From CAIQPV01 sp963719855 (lineage in GTDB: Bacteria > Pseudomonadota > Gammaproteobacteria > Burkholderiales > Gallionellaceae): a stretch of DNA of 64,000 bases. Shown here in pieces: positions 9,632-19,046 of this stretch (the stretch's first letter is position 1; the number at the start of each line of letters is the position of its first letter). Position numbers and translations under genes: made by a program. Location: NCBI GenBank assembly GCA_963719855.1, contig CAVRDK010000004.1:372001-436000 (forward strand). The letters run 5' to 3'. A model generated the notes under the pieces. It was not told the DNA's origin, searched no databases, and saw nothing but the letters and a program-made list of their open reading frames with translations.

Positions 9632-9755
9632 GACGCGTACGGCCTTTGGCTCGACGGGCTTTAATTACGGCTCTTCCACCTTTGGTTTTCATGCGGATCA
9701 GAAATCCGTGAGTGCGTTTTCTTTTGGTGACGGAAGGTTGGTATGTGCGCTTCAT
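9621..9755 (-). CDS. rpmH: 50S ribosomal protein L34
   Basis: A 44-residue basic ribosomal protein, translated directly from the sequence. It starts MKRTYQPSVTKRKRTHGF and ends AKGRTRLAV, with the family pattern of an R/K-rich chain containing GRAVIKARR. It is divergent from dnaA and is the first gene of the rpmH-rnpA-yidD-yidC-mnmE run. Confidence 0.98.
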   Translation of the reverse strand: MKRTYQPSVTKRKRTHGFLIRMKTKGGRAVIKARRAKGRTRLAV

Positions 9756-9797
9756 TTTGATGCCCCTAAATAGTTAATTCGTTCTTGAAAACCCGCA

Positions 9798-9826
9798 ATT
9801 ACAATATTTACCGGGGCTTATGTCAA
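9798..9826 (-). promoter_or_regulatory. Predicted rpmH operon promoter
   Basis: On the minus strand TTGACA (9821-9826) and TGTAAT (9798-9803) are separated by 17 bp, a near-consensus sigma-70 promoter about 43 bp upstream of rpmH. A perfect DnaA box lies just upstream, so DnaA could influence this promoter. Confidence 0.7.
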
Positions 9827-9840
9827 GCTTAATTTTCTCC

Positions 9841-9849
9841 TGTGGATAA
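9841..9849 (-). promoter_or_regulatory. DnaA box upstream of dnaA
   Basis: TTATCCACA on the minus strand is the perfect 9-mer DnaA box. It lies in the rpmH-dnaA divergent gap, 60 bp before the dnaA start. It may autoregulate dnaA or be part of the origin. Confidence 0.8.
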
Positions 9850-9908
9850 CTTTCTTCCTTACATGTAGAATGCGCCGAGGTCTTTTTTGCCATAACCACC
9901 AGAAAATT

Positions 9909-11258
9909 ATGTCGGACAAAACACTGTGGGATTCCTGCCTTCTTTTTTTCGAGGGTAGCTTGCCGCCACAACAATTCAACTCCTGGATCAAGCCGCTGGC
10001 ATTTGATATTAAGGGCGACCAGATTACCCTGACGGCGCCCAACAGCTTTACTCTGAAAGTCGTACAAGAACGCTTTTTACCGGAAATTTTCAAGCGGGCT
10101 GAATCCTTTCTTTCCGGTGTTCCTCACTTTGAATTACGCATAGGAAAAAAATCTTCTGCTCCGTCCTCCAAAAAATCTACTGCTACTGCGGCAACAAGAA
10201 CAGAAATTACCCAAACGGCTCCCAAGGTGCAAAAAAGCCAGAACAAGCTTAATCCGCTGCTGTCTTTCGACAATTTTGTAACTGGCAAAGCCAATCAATT
10301 GGCTCACTCCGCCGCGATACAAGTCGCCGATTCTCCCGGCACAACCTACAACCCTTTATTTATTTATGGTGGGGTTGGCTTGGGAAAGACCCATTTGCTT
10401 CAAGCTATTGGAAATCACATCCGACAAGAAAATGCGCAAGCAAAAATTTGTTATGTGCATGCAACCAATTACATTTCTGATGTTGTGCGCGCCTTTCAAA
10501 CCAAAAAATTCGATGAGTTCAAGCAATTCTACAACTCGCTGGATTTACTACTAATCGACGACATCCAGTTTATCGCTGACAAACCGGGTACTCAGCAAGA
10601 ATTTTTCTATACCCTTAATTCGTTAATTGATTCGCATAAACAGGTTGTTATCACCTGCGACACGTTCCCAAAAGAAATTTCCGGGATGACTCCACGGCTT
10701 ACCTCGCGGTTCAGCTGGGGATTAACTGTGGCTATTGAACCTCCTGGTTTGGAGATGAGAGTTGCCATTCTGTTGCAGAAATCCACGCTTTCTAATAATC
10801 CAATCAGTGAAGATGTGGCTTTTTTCATAGCCAAACATGTGCGCTCCAATATTCGTGAACTGGAAGGGGCTCTCAAACGTGTAGATGCTTATTCAAGATT
10901 TCATAAACGCACCATTTCCGTAGAGCTTGCCAAAGAAGCCCTAAAAGACTTGCTCGCATCTCAGAATAAACAAGTTTCCATAGATAATATACAAAAAACC
11001 GTAGCCGATTTTTACCGTATCAAGGTAAGCGATCTGCTTTCAAAAAAACGCACCCGTATAATTGCCCGTCCCAGACAAATTGCCATGTGTCTGGCGCGCG
11101 AGTTAACACAATTAAGTTTGCCTGAAATTGGCGCTACCTTTGGGGATCGTGACCACACTACCGTCATGTATGCATGCAAGACCATAGAAAGTCTGCGTAA
11201 TACGGATGCTGCACTTAATGCGGATTTCAATTTACTGAACCAGACATTACGGAACTAA
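9909..11258 (+). CDS. dnaA: Chromosomal replication initiator protein DnaA
   Basis: AAA+ initiator that binds DnaA boxes and melts oriC. I chose ATG at 9909 (449 residues, MSDKTLWDSC), because the upstream ATG at 9870 adds a non-conserved 13-residue leader. Domain I occupies about residues 1-80, with a low-complexity linker (80-115). Walker A GGVGLGKT is at 154-161, Walker B is LLLIDDIQF, and the C-terminal DNA-binding signature is DRDHTTVMYACKTI. dnaN follows after an AT-rich gap. Confidence 0.98.
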   Translation: MSDKTLWDSCLLFFEGSLPPQQFNSWIKPLAFDIKGDQITLTAPNSFTLKVVQERFLPEIFKRAESFLSGVPHFELRIGKKSSAPSSKKSTATAATRTEITQTAPKVQKSQNKLNPLLSFDNFVTGKANQLAHSAAIQVADSPGTTYNPLFIYGGVGLGKTHLLQAIGNHIRQENAQAKICYVHATNYISDVVRAFQTKKFDEFKQFYNSLDLLLIDDIQFIADKPGTQQEFFYTLNSLIDSHKQVVITCDTFPKEISGMTPRLTSRFSWGLTVAIEPPGLEMRVAILLQKSTLSNNPISEDVAFFIAKHVRSNIRELEGALKRVDAYSRFHKRTISVELAKEALKDLLASQNKQVSIDNIQKTVADFYRIKVSDLLSKKRTRIIARPRQIAMCLARELTQLSLPEIGATFGDRDHTTVMYACKTIESLRNTDAALNADFNLLNQTLRN

Positions 11259-11461
11259 TAACTATGCTTATCCTGTGTACATCATTTGTGAATAACCATG
11301 AAAAATTAATCCTTCACTAAAACTATACTCAGGAATTACACAGCCTTAACAATAACTACCAACAACCTTTTACCAGCACTAAGTTACTATAAATAAATAA
11401 GAATTTTAGTTGTTAGCTACATAACGCAGTCTCTTATTATTAATATTAAGGATATATAAGA
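11259..11461. other. Candidate oriC (dnaA-dnaN intergenic region)
   Basis: About 200 bp of strongly AT-rich sequence between dnaA and dnaN. It contains a DnaA box of the TTATTCACA type on the minus strand (TGTGAATAA at 11287-11295) and A/T-only runs near 11388-11460 suitable for unwinding. The gap is too long for simple operon spacing. Location beside dnaA and between the two parS sites supports an origin, but the exact start point is inferred. Confidence 0.55.
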
Positions 11462-12568
11462 ATGTTTATTGAAAAGATCGAAAAAGACGTTCTACTTAAA
11501 CCTCTTCAAACCGTTATTGGCATTGTAGAACGAAAACAACCACTTCCTATTCTCTCCAATGTATTGATTGAGAAATCTGGCGCTAACCTGCGTTTTGTAG
11601 CGACCGATCTTGAAATTCAAATTACTACCCAAATTAACGATACCAGCCAAACCGGTGCTGATGCAGCAATTACCGTAGGGGCGAAAAAACTACAGGAAAT
11701 TCTGCGGGTATTGCCGGAAGGAAGTAAAGTTACTCTGGAAATTCTGGACAGCCGTCTTCAGGTAAGAGTAAATAAAAGCAAATTCAGTTTACAAACTTTG
11801 CCCGCACAAGATTTTCCCAAGGTTTCAGAACAACTGGAACATGCGGAAACTGTGCAGATTGAGCAGAGACAACTTAAAAAGTTATTTGGCATGGTTCAAT
11901 ATGCCATGGCACAACAGGATATTCGTTACTACCTGAACGGTGTTCTTCTGGTAGTTGACGGAGCCCACCTGAAACTGATTGCCACGGATGGGCACCGTTT
12001 GGCCTATACAAGTGCCAAACTGGACAAGGAATATACCAAGCGAGAAGTTATTTTGCCCAGAAAAACGGTTAGTGAGTTGGTCAAGTTGTTGGCGGACACG
12101 GAAGAAAAAATTACTTTTGATTTGGCAGAAAATCAGGTCAAAATTACTTTTTCAGACGTAGTGTTGACCTCTAAAGTCATCGACGGGAAATTTCCGGATT
12201 ACGAACGCGTCGTTCCAAAATATAGCAATCACCTCACGTTTGACCGACTGGCTATATTGCAAGCCTTGCAGCGAGCCGCCATACTGTCCAATGAAAAATT
12301 CAGAGGGGTGCGTTTTGTTCTTACGGAAAAAAATCTGCGTATCGTCAGCAGCAACAGCGAACAAGAAGAAGCCCAGGAAGACATAGAAACCGATTATCAC
12401 GGTGTTGCGCTGGATATTGGTTTCAATGTCAATTATTTGATGGACGGACTGAACAACGCGACTGCGCAAAACATAACTTTTTCATTTGGAGATCCCAATA
12501 GCAGTATTTTGATAACTGTGCCGGGGAATGAAGAGTTTAAATATGTAGTCATGCCAATGCGGATTTAA
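11462..12568 (+). CDS. dnaN: DNA polymerase III subunit beta (sliding clamp)
   Basis: Ring-shaped processivity clamp for DNA polymerase III and a hub for repair factors. 368 residues, the normal length, made of three repeated clamp domains. The start MFIEKIEKDVLLKPLQTV and the C-terminal ending YVVMPMRI (the MPMR/L clamp terminus) are diagnostic. It follows dnaA in the usual order. Confidence 0.98.
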   Translation: MFIEKIEKDVLLKPLQTVIGIVERKQPLPILSNVLIEKSGANLRFVATDLEIQITTQINDTSQTGADAAITVGAKKLQEILRVLPEGSKVTLEILDSRLQVRVNKSKFSLQTLPAQDFPKVSEQLEHAETVQIEQRQLKKLFGMVQYAMAQQDIRYYLNGVLLVVDGAHLKLIATDGHRLAYTSAKLDKEYTKREVILPRKTVSELVKLLADTEEKITFDLAENQVKITFSDVVLTSKVIDGKFPDYERVVPKYSNHLTFDRLAILQALQRAAILSNEKFRGVRFVLTEKNLRIVSSNSEQEEAQEDIETDYHGVALDIGFNVNYLMDGLNNATAQNITFSFGDPNSSILITVPGNEEFKYVVMPMRI

Positions 12569-12589
12569 TCTTACATACAAAAGATATTT

Positions 12590-12712
12590 AAAAATCCAGA
12601 TTTAGCCCAAATGCAAGGCGGAGGAAAAATTTCGTAACGATGCATATGCTTATATGTGAGCAAGAAATTTTTTCCCCGCAACGCAGCGGTTGGGATGAAA
12701 TTATGGATTTTT
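12590..12712. repeat. Dispersed palindromic element, family B, copy 1
   Basis: AAAAATCCA (12590-12598) and TGGATTTTT (12704-12712) are the tips of longer imperfect inverted arms. Read on the minus strand, the interior has CTGCGTTGC, AAAAAATT.CTT, an ACATAT...ATATGC core, AATTTTT and CGCCTTG in the same order as the element at 28684-28824. The two look like copies of one roughly 125-140 bp MITE-like family inserted in opposite orientation. Confidence 0.65.
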
Positions 12713-12719
12713 AGCTGAA

Positions 12720-12735
12720 TGTTTCACGTGAAACA
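12720..12735. other. parS site 2
   Basis: TGTTTCACGTGAAACA, identical to the site at 6002. It lies 15 bp before the gyrB start codon, so ParB loading here could touch gyrB expression. Confidence 0.95.
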
Positions 12736-12749
12736 AACGAAAGAAAAAT

Positions 12750-15128
12750 ATGAGCGAATATAATTCCGACAGTATCAAAGTGCTTAAAGGGCTGGAAGCG
12801 GTCAGAAAACGCCCCGGCATGTACATTGGCGACACTAACGATGGCACCGGTTTACATCACATGGTATTTGAGGCTGTGGATAATGCTGTGGACGAAGCGT
12901 TGGCGGGGCATTGCAACGAGATCAACGTTATTATCCATGCCGATAACTCGATCAGCGTGAGCGACAACGGGCGCGGCATACCGACGGATATTCATAAAGA
13001 AGAAAACCGCTCCGCAGCAGAAGTCATCATGACCATCTTGCATGCAGGCGGAAAATTCGACAGTAATTCCTATAAGGTGTCAGGCGGCCTGCATGGTGTG
13101 GGCGTATCAGTGGTAAACGCCTTGTCAGAATGGTTGAAACTGACTATTTACCGCGACGGTAAAGAACATTTCATGGAGTTCCACCACGGCGATCCGGTAG
13201 CCCCGCTTAAAGTTGTTGGTCCATCCAGCAAAAAAGGCACCCTTGTTCATTTTATGGCGGCTAAGGAAACCTTTGGTCTGGTCGAGTTCCATTTTGATAT
13301 TCTGGCCAAGCGTTTGCGTGAATTGTCTTTTTTAAACAATGGGGTAAAAATTGCACTGATAGATCACCGCACCGGCAAGGAAGAAAATTTCGCGTTTAGC
13401 GGCGGCATCAAGGGCTTCGTTGAATACATGAACCGCAACAAAACGCCGCTGCATCCCACCGTGTTTTACGCAATAGGCGAAAAGGACGGCATCACTGCAG
13501 AGATAGCCATGCAGTGGAACGATACCTATCAGGAAACGGTGCAATGCTTCACCAATAATATTCCGCAACGCGATGGAGGTACGCATTTAACCGCCTTACG
13601 CACCGCGATGACCCGTACGCTGAACCAATACATTGAAACCGAGCAGTTGGCGAAAAAAGCCAAGGTGGATACGTCCGGCGATGACATGCGCGAAGGTCTG
13701 ACAGCGGTGCTGTCGGTAAAATTGCCGGATCCAAAATTTTCGTCACAGACCAAAGACAAACTGGTTTCCTCCGAAGTCCGCCCGGTGATCGAAGACTTGA
13801 TCGGACAGCAAATGAGTTCGTTCCTGCTGGAAAAACCACTGGATGCAAAAATAATCGTCAACAAAATTATCGAAGCGGCCCGCGCCCGTGAAGCGGCCCG
13901 CAAAGCCCGCGATCTGACGCGCCGCAAAGGCGTGCTGGACGGTATGGGACTGCCCGGCAAACTGGCGGACTGCCAGGAAAAAGACCCAGCCCTCTCCGAA
14001 CTGTATTTGGTGGAGGGCGACTCTGCGGGCGGCTCGGCCAAACAAGGACGCGACCGCAAGTTTCAGGCCATTCTGCCGCTCAAGGGCAAGATTTTGAATG
14101 TAGAACGGGCGCGTTTCGAAAAGCTCATCTCTTCGCAGGAAATCGCAACCCTGATTACTGTGCTAGGAACCGGTATCGGCAAGGACGAATACAACGCGGA
14201 TAAACTGCGTTACCACCGCATCATCATCATGACCGACGCAGACGTGGACGGCGCGCACATTCGCACCCTGTTGCTCACCTTCTTCTATCGACAAATGCCC
14301 GAATTGGTCGAGCGCGGACATATCTACATCGCGCAACCCCCGCTATACAAGATCAAACAAGGCAAGGACGAGCGTTATCTAAAAGATGACCAGGAGATGA
14401 AAATCTACATGCTCAAATCCGCGCTCAACAATGCTGCACTGTACCCGTCCGCCAATGCCAGCCCGATACAGGCAGACGCGCTGGAGGAAATCGCAAAGAA
14501 ATATTTCCTTGCCGAGGCCGTGATTGATCGCCTGTCACGCTTTACCGCACCGGAAGCCAGCCATGCCTTGTTAATACTGCCTACTCTGTCGCTGGATGAT
14601 GCAGAACAAGCGCAACGCAGCGCGCAACAACTCGAAGCGGCTTGCGGTGGCAGCATCAAAGTCGCGGTGGAAACCGATGAAAATGGCGAGCATCGCCTGC
14701 GTTTGGATAAGCTGCAACACGGCAACTACTCGGTCAGCTACATGGATCGCGACTTCCTGAAAGGCAGCGACTATGCGCAAATCCGCCAGACCGCAGAAGT
14801 TTTGGGCGGCCTTATTACTTCGGGCGCACACATCGTCCGGGGTGAACAGAAGCGTGCGGTAACCAGCTTCAAACAAGCTATCGAATGGTTGCTGGAAGAA
14901 GCCAAGCATGGCGTGAGCATCCAGCGCTACAAGGGTTTGGGTGAAATGAACCCGGAACAGCTGTGGGAAACCACCATGGACGTGACAAACCGTGTCTTGT
15001 TAAAAGTGGGTATCGAAGACCTGCTAACTACAGACGAAATATTCACTACGTTGATGGGGGATATTGTTGAGCCGCGCCGGGCATTTATCGAACAGAATGC
15101 ACTGAGAGTGAAAAATCTGGATGTTTAA
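12750..15128 (+). CDS. gyrB: DNA gyrase subunit B
   Basis: ATPase subunit of gyrase, which introduces negative supercoils. 792 residues. The GHKL ATPase domain has EAVDNAVDEALAG and SGGLHGVGVSVVNAL. The TOPRIM region has LVEGDSAGGSAKQGRDR and MTDADVDGAHIRTLLL, and the C-terminal motif is IQRYKGLGEMNPEQLWETTM. It lies downstream of dnaN and a parS site. Confidence 0.98.
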   Translation: MSEYNSDSIKVLKGLEAVRKRPGMYIGDTNDGTGLHHMVFEAVDNAVDEALAGHCNEINVIIHADNSISVSDNGRGIPTDIHKEENRSAAEVIMTILHAGGKFDSNSYKVSGGLHGVGVSVVNALSEWLKLTIYRDGKEHFMEFHHGDPVAPLKVVGPSSKKGTLVHFMAAKETFGLVEFHFDILAKRLRELSFLNNGVKIALIDHRTGKEENFAFSGGIKGFVEYMNRNKTPLHPTVFYAIGEKDGITAEIAMQWNDTYQETVQCFTNNIPQRDGGTHLTALRTAMTRTLNQYIETEQLAKKAKVDTSGDDMREGLTAVLSVKLPDPKFSSQTKDKLVSSEVRPVIEDLIGQQMSSFLLEKPLDAKIIVNKIIEAARAREAARKARDLTRRKGVLDGMGLPGKLADCQEKDPALSELYLVEGDSAGGSAKQGRDRKFQAILPLKGKILNVERARFEKLISSQEIATLITVLGTGIGKDEYNADKLRYHRIIIMTDADVDGAHIRTLLLTFFYRQMPELVERGHIYIAQPPLYKIKQGKDERYLKDDQEMKIYMLKSALNNAALYPSANASPIQADALEEIAKKYFLAEAVIDRLSRFTAPEASHALLILPTLSLDDAEQAQRSAQQLEAACGGSIKVAVETDENGEHRLRLDKLQHGNYSVSYMDRDFLKGSDYAQIRQTAEVLGGLITSGAHIVRGEQKRAVTSFKQAIEWLLEEAKHGVSIQRYKGLGEMNPEQLWETTMDVTNRVLLKVGIEDLLTTDEIFTTLMGDIVEPRRAFIEQNALRVKNLDV

Positions 15129-15142
15129 TTTGTAGGTAAAAA

Positions 15143-15520
15143 ATGCCAACCAGCCTAAAAGTATTGTTGTGGATATTGCTTTTGGTGGGAGAGGGGGCGG
15201 TCAACGCCGCACCCGTAATCGAACTGGGGAAGCCCGATAATTACTGCGTAGTCTATTGTTACCTCAGGGTTCCATTCACCATCACCGATTACGATGTTAC
15301 GCCCAAAATAGGGCGGGTGTTTTGTGACTTTGATGCCGAGGTAACCGCTCAACTCCCCATTTATCACGGGGAAGCCCGAACAAAAAATATCCATGCGTCA
15401 CCTATTGGGGTGTTTAAAAGAGATGCGGGGAAGGTCACTGGGAACGTAGAGATGAGCACCGGGATTATCAAGAAATATTTTGTGGGCGCCAAGGTTAAAA
15501 GCGTCCATTGCCATTTGTAA
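15143..15520 (+). CDS. Small secreted protein of unknown function
   Basis: 125 residues. The N-terminus (about residues 1-22) is a clear Sec signal peptide, a hydrophobic core ending VNAAP. Mature-part cysteines at YCVVYC, VFCDF and VHCHL could form disulphides in the periplasm. I do not recognise the family. It starts 14 bp after gyrB and precedes the VF530-type gene by 18 bp, so it may be carried on the gyrB transcript. Confidence 0.7.
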   Translation: MPTSLKVLLWILLLVGEGAVNAAPVIELGKPDNYCVVYCYLRVPFTITDYDVTPKIGRVFCDFDAEVTAQLPIYHGEARTKNIHASPIGVFKRDAGKVTGNVEMSTGIIKKYFVGAKVKSVHCHL

Positions 15521-15538
15521 CCGACGAGGTTAGGGAAC

Positions 15539-15757
15539 ATGGCTGGTCAACAACCCAACAATCCTTTGCATGGCATCACGCTGGAAAATATTCTTGACCG
15601 ACTGGTCGAGCAGTATGGCTGGGGTGTATTGGGTAAACTCATCGAGATACGCTGTTTTACTAGTGATCCCAGCATCAAGTCCAGTTTGAAATTCCTCAGA
15701 AAAACTCCCTGGGCCAGGGAAAAAGTGGAGGATTTATACCTCCGCTCACAAAAGTAG
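15539..15757 (+). CDS. VF530/DUF2132 family DNA-binding protein
   Basis: 72 residues matching the VF530 (DUF2132) family pattern: NPLHGITLENILDRLVEQYG, then IRCFTSDPSIKSSLKFLRKT and PWAREKVEDLYL. Structures of this family show a compact helical fold thought to bind double-stranded DNA; the physiological role is unknown. Length covers the whole domain. Confidence 0.9.
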   Translation: MAGQQPNNPLHGITLENILDRLVEQYGWGVLGKLIEIRCFTSDPSIKSSLKFLRKTPWAREKVEDLYLRSQK

Positions 15758-15789
15758 TTTCACAGCGCTGTGGCCCTCCGTCTTGCAGT

Positions 15790-15821
15790 TTGACAAGGAC
15801 GGCTTCGCAATTCGTTATAAT
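15790..15821 (+). promoter_or_regulatory. Possible cbbQ promoter
   Basis: TTGACA (15790-15795) and TATAAT (15816-15821) both match consensus but with a 20-bp spacer, longer than the usual 17. The -10 is perfect. The position, 34 bp before the chosen cbbQ ATG, argues against starting the gene at the earlier in-frame ATG at 15783. Confidence 0.45.
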
Positions 15822-15854
15822 CAATACCCTGTCTATCATTATTCCAAACCCGCC

Positions 15855-16667
15855 ATGAGCCAGCCATTCGACATCAAGCAATATCGGATCAGCGACGAAC
15901 CTTACTACGAAGCGCAAGCCAACGAAGTGGCACTGTACGAAGCCGCCTACGCTGCGCGTTTGCCGGTGATGCTGAAAGGCCCGACCGGTTGTGGCAAGTC
16001 GCGCTTCGTCGAACACATGGCGTGGAAGCTCGGCAAACCGCTGATTACGGTGGCCTGCAACGAAGACATGACTGCTTCCGATCTGGTCGGGCGTTATCTG
16101 CTGGACGCCAATGGCACACGCTGGCTGGATGGCCCGCTGACGCTGGCGGCGCGGCATGGCGCAATCTGCTATCTGGACGAAGTGGTCGAGGCTCGGCAGG
16201 ACACCACCGTAGTAATTCACCCGCTCACCGACCACAGACGCACTTTGCCGCTGGACAAGAAGGGTGAGCTGGTTGCGGCGCATCCCGATTTTCAGTTGGT
16301 GATCTCCTACAATCCCGGCTACCAGAGCCTGATGAAAGATCTCAAGCAATCCACCAAGCAGCGTTTCGCCGCGATGGAATTTGATTACCCGGCGGCGGCG
16401 CTGGAGGTGGCAATCGTCTGCAAGGAGGCCGGGATTGATGCCGAAATGGCTGGCCGTCTGGTGCAAATAGGCGAGGTCGCGCGCAACCTCAAGGGGCACG
16501 GCCTCGACGAGGGTATTTCCACGCGCCTGCTGGTGTATGCCGCCACCCTCATCAACAAAGGCATTGCCCCGCGCGATGCCTGTCGCATGGCGCTGGTGCG
16601 CCCGATCACCGACGACGCGGACATCCGCGATACGCTTGATCATGCGATTGATGCGGTTTTTGTTTGA
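15855..16667 (+). CDS. cbbQ: CbbQ/NirQ/NorQ-type AAA+ ATPase
   Basis: MoxR-class AAA+ ATPase. CbbQ with CbbO acts as a Rubisco activase in chemoautotrophs; NorQ relatives mature nitric oxide reductase. 270 residues from ATG 15855 (MSQPFDIKQYRI). Walker A is GPTGCGKS (about residue 40), Walker B is ICYLDEVVEA, and sensor 1 lies around VISYNPGYQS. It overlaps the downstream VWA gene by 4 bp, the usual cbbQ-cbbO layout. No Rubisco or nor gene is in the window, so the client is inferred. Confidence 0.88.
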   Translation: MSQPFDIKQYRISDEPYYEAQANEVALYEAAYAARLPVMLKGPTGCGKSRFVEHMAWKLGKPLITVACNEDMTASDLVGRYLLDANGTRWLDGPLTLAARHGAICYLDEVVEARQDTTVVIHPLTDHRRTLPLDKKGELVAAHPDFQLVISYNPGYQSLMKDLKQSTKQRFAAMEFDYPAAALEVAIVCKEAGIDAEMAGRLVQIGEVARNLKGHGLDEGISTRLLVYAATLINKGIAPRDACRMALVRPITDDADIRDTLDHAIDAVFV

Positions 16668-18928
16668 GCCAAACAATTGATATGGAGGCCATGCAGGGCA
16701 CGCACAGAAAACTGGTTTGCAACTTCGCCCGTGTACAAAATGTATTCGACGATTGTCTGGCACATGCGCAGATGAAATTGTCAGATGCGGGAGTGGGTGC
16801 TTACATCGAAGGTGCCCAGGTCATTTGCAAGATGGGGCGAGGCGAGGAGCCGGTGCTGGCGTTTCTTGAAGAAATGCCGCTGGTCGCGGCACAGTTGGGC
16901 GAGGGCGTGATTGCCGAGGTGGTGGAGTTCACCCGCAAGCTGGCACGCACACCCAACAGCAAAGCTATTCCGCCGTTTCTGCAAAGTCTGTCCGCCGCCG
17001 CGCGACATCTGGAAAGCCACCAACTGTTCAGCGAATACCTGCAACTGGTGTGGCGGACTATGGAACGCACCAGCCCAAAATTGCATGGAATAGACTCGAT
17101 GTACACCAGCGAGTGCTTGCCGGATTTTCTGAGAAGCGCGCCGTTCCTGCTCGGCCAGCTTGCGCTGGGTGGGCTGAAGAACTGGGTGGACTACGGCATC
17201 AAGGGCTATCCCAATGACCCTGAGCGCCAGCGCGATTACTTCATGCTGCAATCAGCGGACAGTCGCGCAGTGTTGCAGCGCGAGCGCCACGGCACGTTGC
17301 TGACCGACCATCAGCGCAAGCTTGATCTGTATCTGCGCGGCCTGTGGGGCAGCGAGATCGTGTTCATGCCCTACTCGCTGGCCTTCGATCAACTGCGCAA
17401 GCCGTCGCCGTATCTGGATGACAACGGCATCCATCTGCCGGACGTGTATGACGACACGCGTGACGGAGTGCGTGGAATAAACCGCTACCGCGCGCTACTG
17501 GCACATGTATCGGCGCACCAGCGCTGGACTACGCCGATCATGGCCGATAACTTTAGTCCGTTTCAGCGCATCTCCATTGAGGTATTTGAGGACTCGCGCG
17601 TGGAGTGGCTGGCGATGCGTGAATACCCCGGGCTACGCAAGCTATGGTGCGCGCTGCATCCGGTGCCGCAGGAGATCGAGTATGAAGAGGGAGTGTCTTA
17701 TATCCGCCATCGCCTGGCCATGCTGTCGCGCGCTTTGCTCGACCCGGAATACGGCTACACGCATCCATTGATACTCAAGTTCGTCGCGCAATTCCATGCG
17801 CTGATGGCAGCGGGAAATACAACAACCAACGCCATCATAGACCTCAGCATTCACTTCATTTCGGAGTCGCGCTTACGCAGCGATTCCAGCGCCAAGGTAT
17901 ATTTTGACGATACCGAGATTGACTACCGCGACGACAACCGCCTGATGTGGCGCTTCTTCGAGGACGGCGACGAGGAGGTGTATGAAGCTCGCGCGCGCAA
18001 GGTACAGCCAGAAGAAGAGGGCGAAGAGGCGAAGATGCCGCCGCGCCTCTATCCCGAATGGGATTACACGGCGCAGCACTACAACCCTGACTGGGTGAGT
18101 CTTTATGAGCACCTGCATCCAAGCGGCGACGCGGCTTACATTGATCAGTTGCTGGCCAAGCACAGCGCGCTGGCGAAAAAGTTGAAAAAAATTATAGATA
18201 TGCTCAAGCCGCAGCAGAAGGTGCGCGTGCGCTATCAGGAAGAAGGGTCAGAGCTCGATCTCGATATTGCCATCCGCTCGCTGATCGATTTCAAGAGCGG
18301 CGCGCAACCCGACCCGCGCATCAATATGAGTCACAAGAACGATGGCCGCAGCATTGCGGTGTCGCTGTTGCTCGATCTTTCCGCCTCACTCGGCGATGTG
18401 CCGGAAGGCTGCGCACAATCCAAGCTGGAACTCAGCCAGGAGGCGGTATCGTTACTTGCTTGGGCCGTCGAGCAGATGGGCGACCCATTCGCCATTGGCG
18501 GCTTCCATTCCGATACGCGTCACGAAGTGCGCTACTTTCATTTCAAAGGTTACAGGGAACAATGGGGCGATGAAGTCAAGGCGCGGCTGGCGGCGATGGA
18601 TGCCGGGTTTTCCACTCGTATGGGTGCGGCCTTGCGTCACGCCGGACACTATTTGAGTCACCAGCAAGCGGACAAAAAACTGCTGCTGGTGCTGACCGAT
18701 GGCGAACCTGCCGACATAGACAGCAAAGACCCCCGCCACTTGATCGAAGATGCCCGCATCGCCGTGCGCGAACTGGATCGGCAGGGCATTTACACCTACT
18801 GCATCAACCTCGATCCCAAGGCAGATGCGTATGTTGCCGACATTTTCGGCAAACGCTACACCGTGATTGACAATATCCAGCGCTTGCCGGAACGGCTACC
18901 GCAACTGTTCATGGCGCTGACTAAATAG
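16664..18928 (+). CDS. cbbO: CbbO/NorD-type VWA domain protein
   Basis: Large partner of the upstream AAA+ ATPase, thought to recognise the client enzyme through its C-terminal von Willebrand A domain. 754 residues from a TTG that overlaps the cbbQ stop; ATG at 16682 is an alternative start. The MIDAS motif DLSAS lies near residue 568, with later TDGEPADID. The N-terminal part is long and helical. The Q-O pair is recognisable, but it could serve nitric oxide reductase instead of Rubisco. Confidence 0.87.
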   Translation: MSQTIDMEAMQGTHRKLVCNFARVQNVFDDCLAHAQMKLSDAGVGAYIEGAQVICKMGRGEEPVLAFLEEMPLVAAQLGEGVIAEVVEFTRKLARTPNSKAIPPFLQSLSAAARHLESHQLFSEYLQLVWRTMERTSPKLHGIDSMYTSECLPDFLRSAPFLLGQLALGGLKNWVDYGIKGYPNDPERQRDYFMLQSADSRAVLQRERHGTLLTDHQRKLDLYLRGLWGSEIVFMPYSLAFDQLRKPSPYLDDNGIHLPDVYDDTRDGVRGINRYRALLAHVSAHQRWTTPIMADNFSPFQRISIEVFEDSRVEWLAMREYPGLRKLWCALHPVPQEIEYEEGVSYIRHRLAMLSRALLDPEYGYTHPLILKFVAQFHALMAAGNTTTNAIIDLSIHFISESRLRSDSSAKVYFDDTEIDYRDDNRLMWRFFEDGDEEVYEARARKVQPEEEGEEAKMPPRLYPEWDYTAQHYNPDWVSLYEHLHPSGDAAYIDQLLAKHSALAKKLKKIIDMLKPQQKVRVRYQEEGSELDLDIAIRSLIDFKSGAQPDPRINMSHKNDGRSIAVSLLLDLSASLGDVPEGCAQSKLELSQEAVSLLAWAVEQMGDPFAIGGFHSDTRHEVRYFHFKGYREQWGDEVKARLAAMDAGFSTRMGAALRHAGHYLSHQQADKKLLLVLTDGEPADIDSKDPRHLIEDARIAVRELDRQGIYTYCINLDPKADAYVADIFGKRYTVIDNIQRLPERLPQLFMALTK

Positions 18929-19046
18929 GTACGCTTAACCTTAGCGCCAGCATGTCCGCACTTAAGCATGGAGAGGGTGCGTGAAAACCTGTAAAATCTC
19001 GCACTGTAGAATTCAATTCATTCATAAAGAATTCAGAAGGCAATAC

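Noticed and set aside
15696..16763. Long minus-strand frame (355 codons) opposite cbbQ
   Set aside because: It mirrors the codon structure of the well-supported cbbQ gene, has no recognisable domain and no ribosome site.
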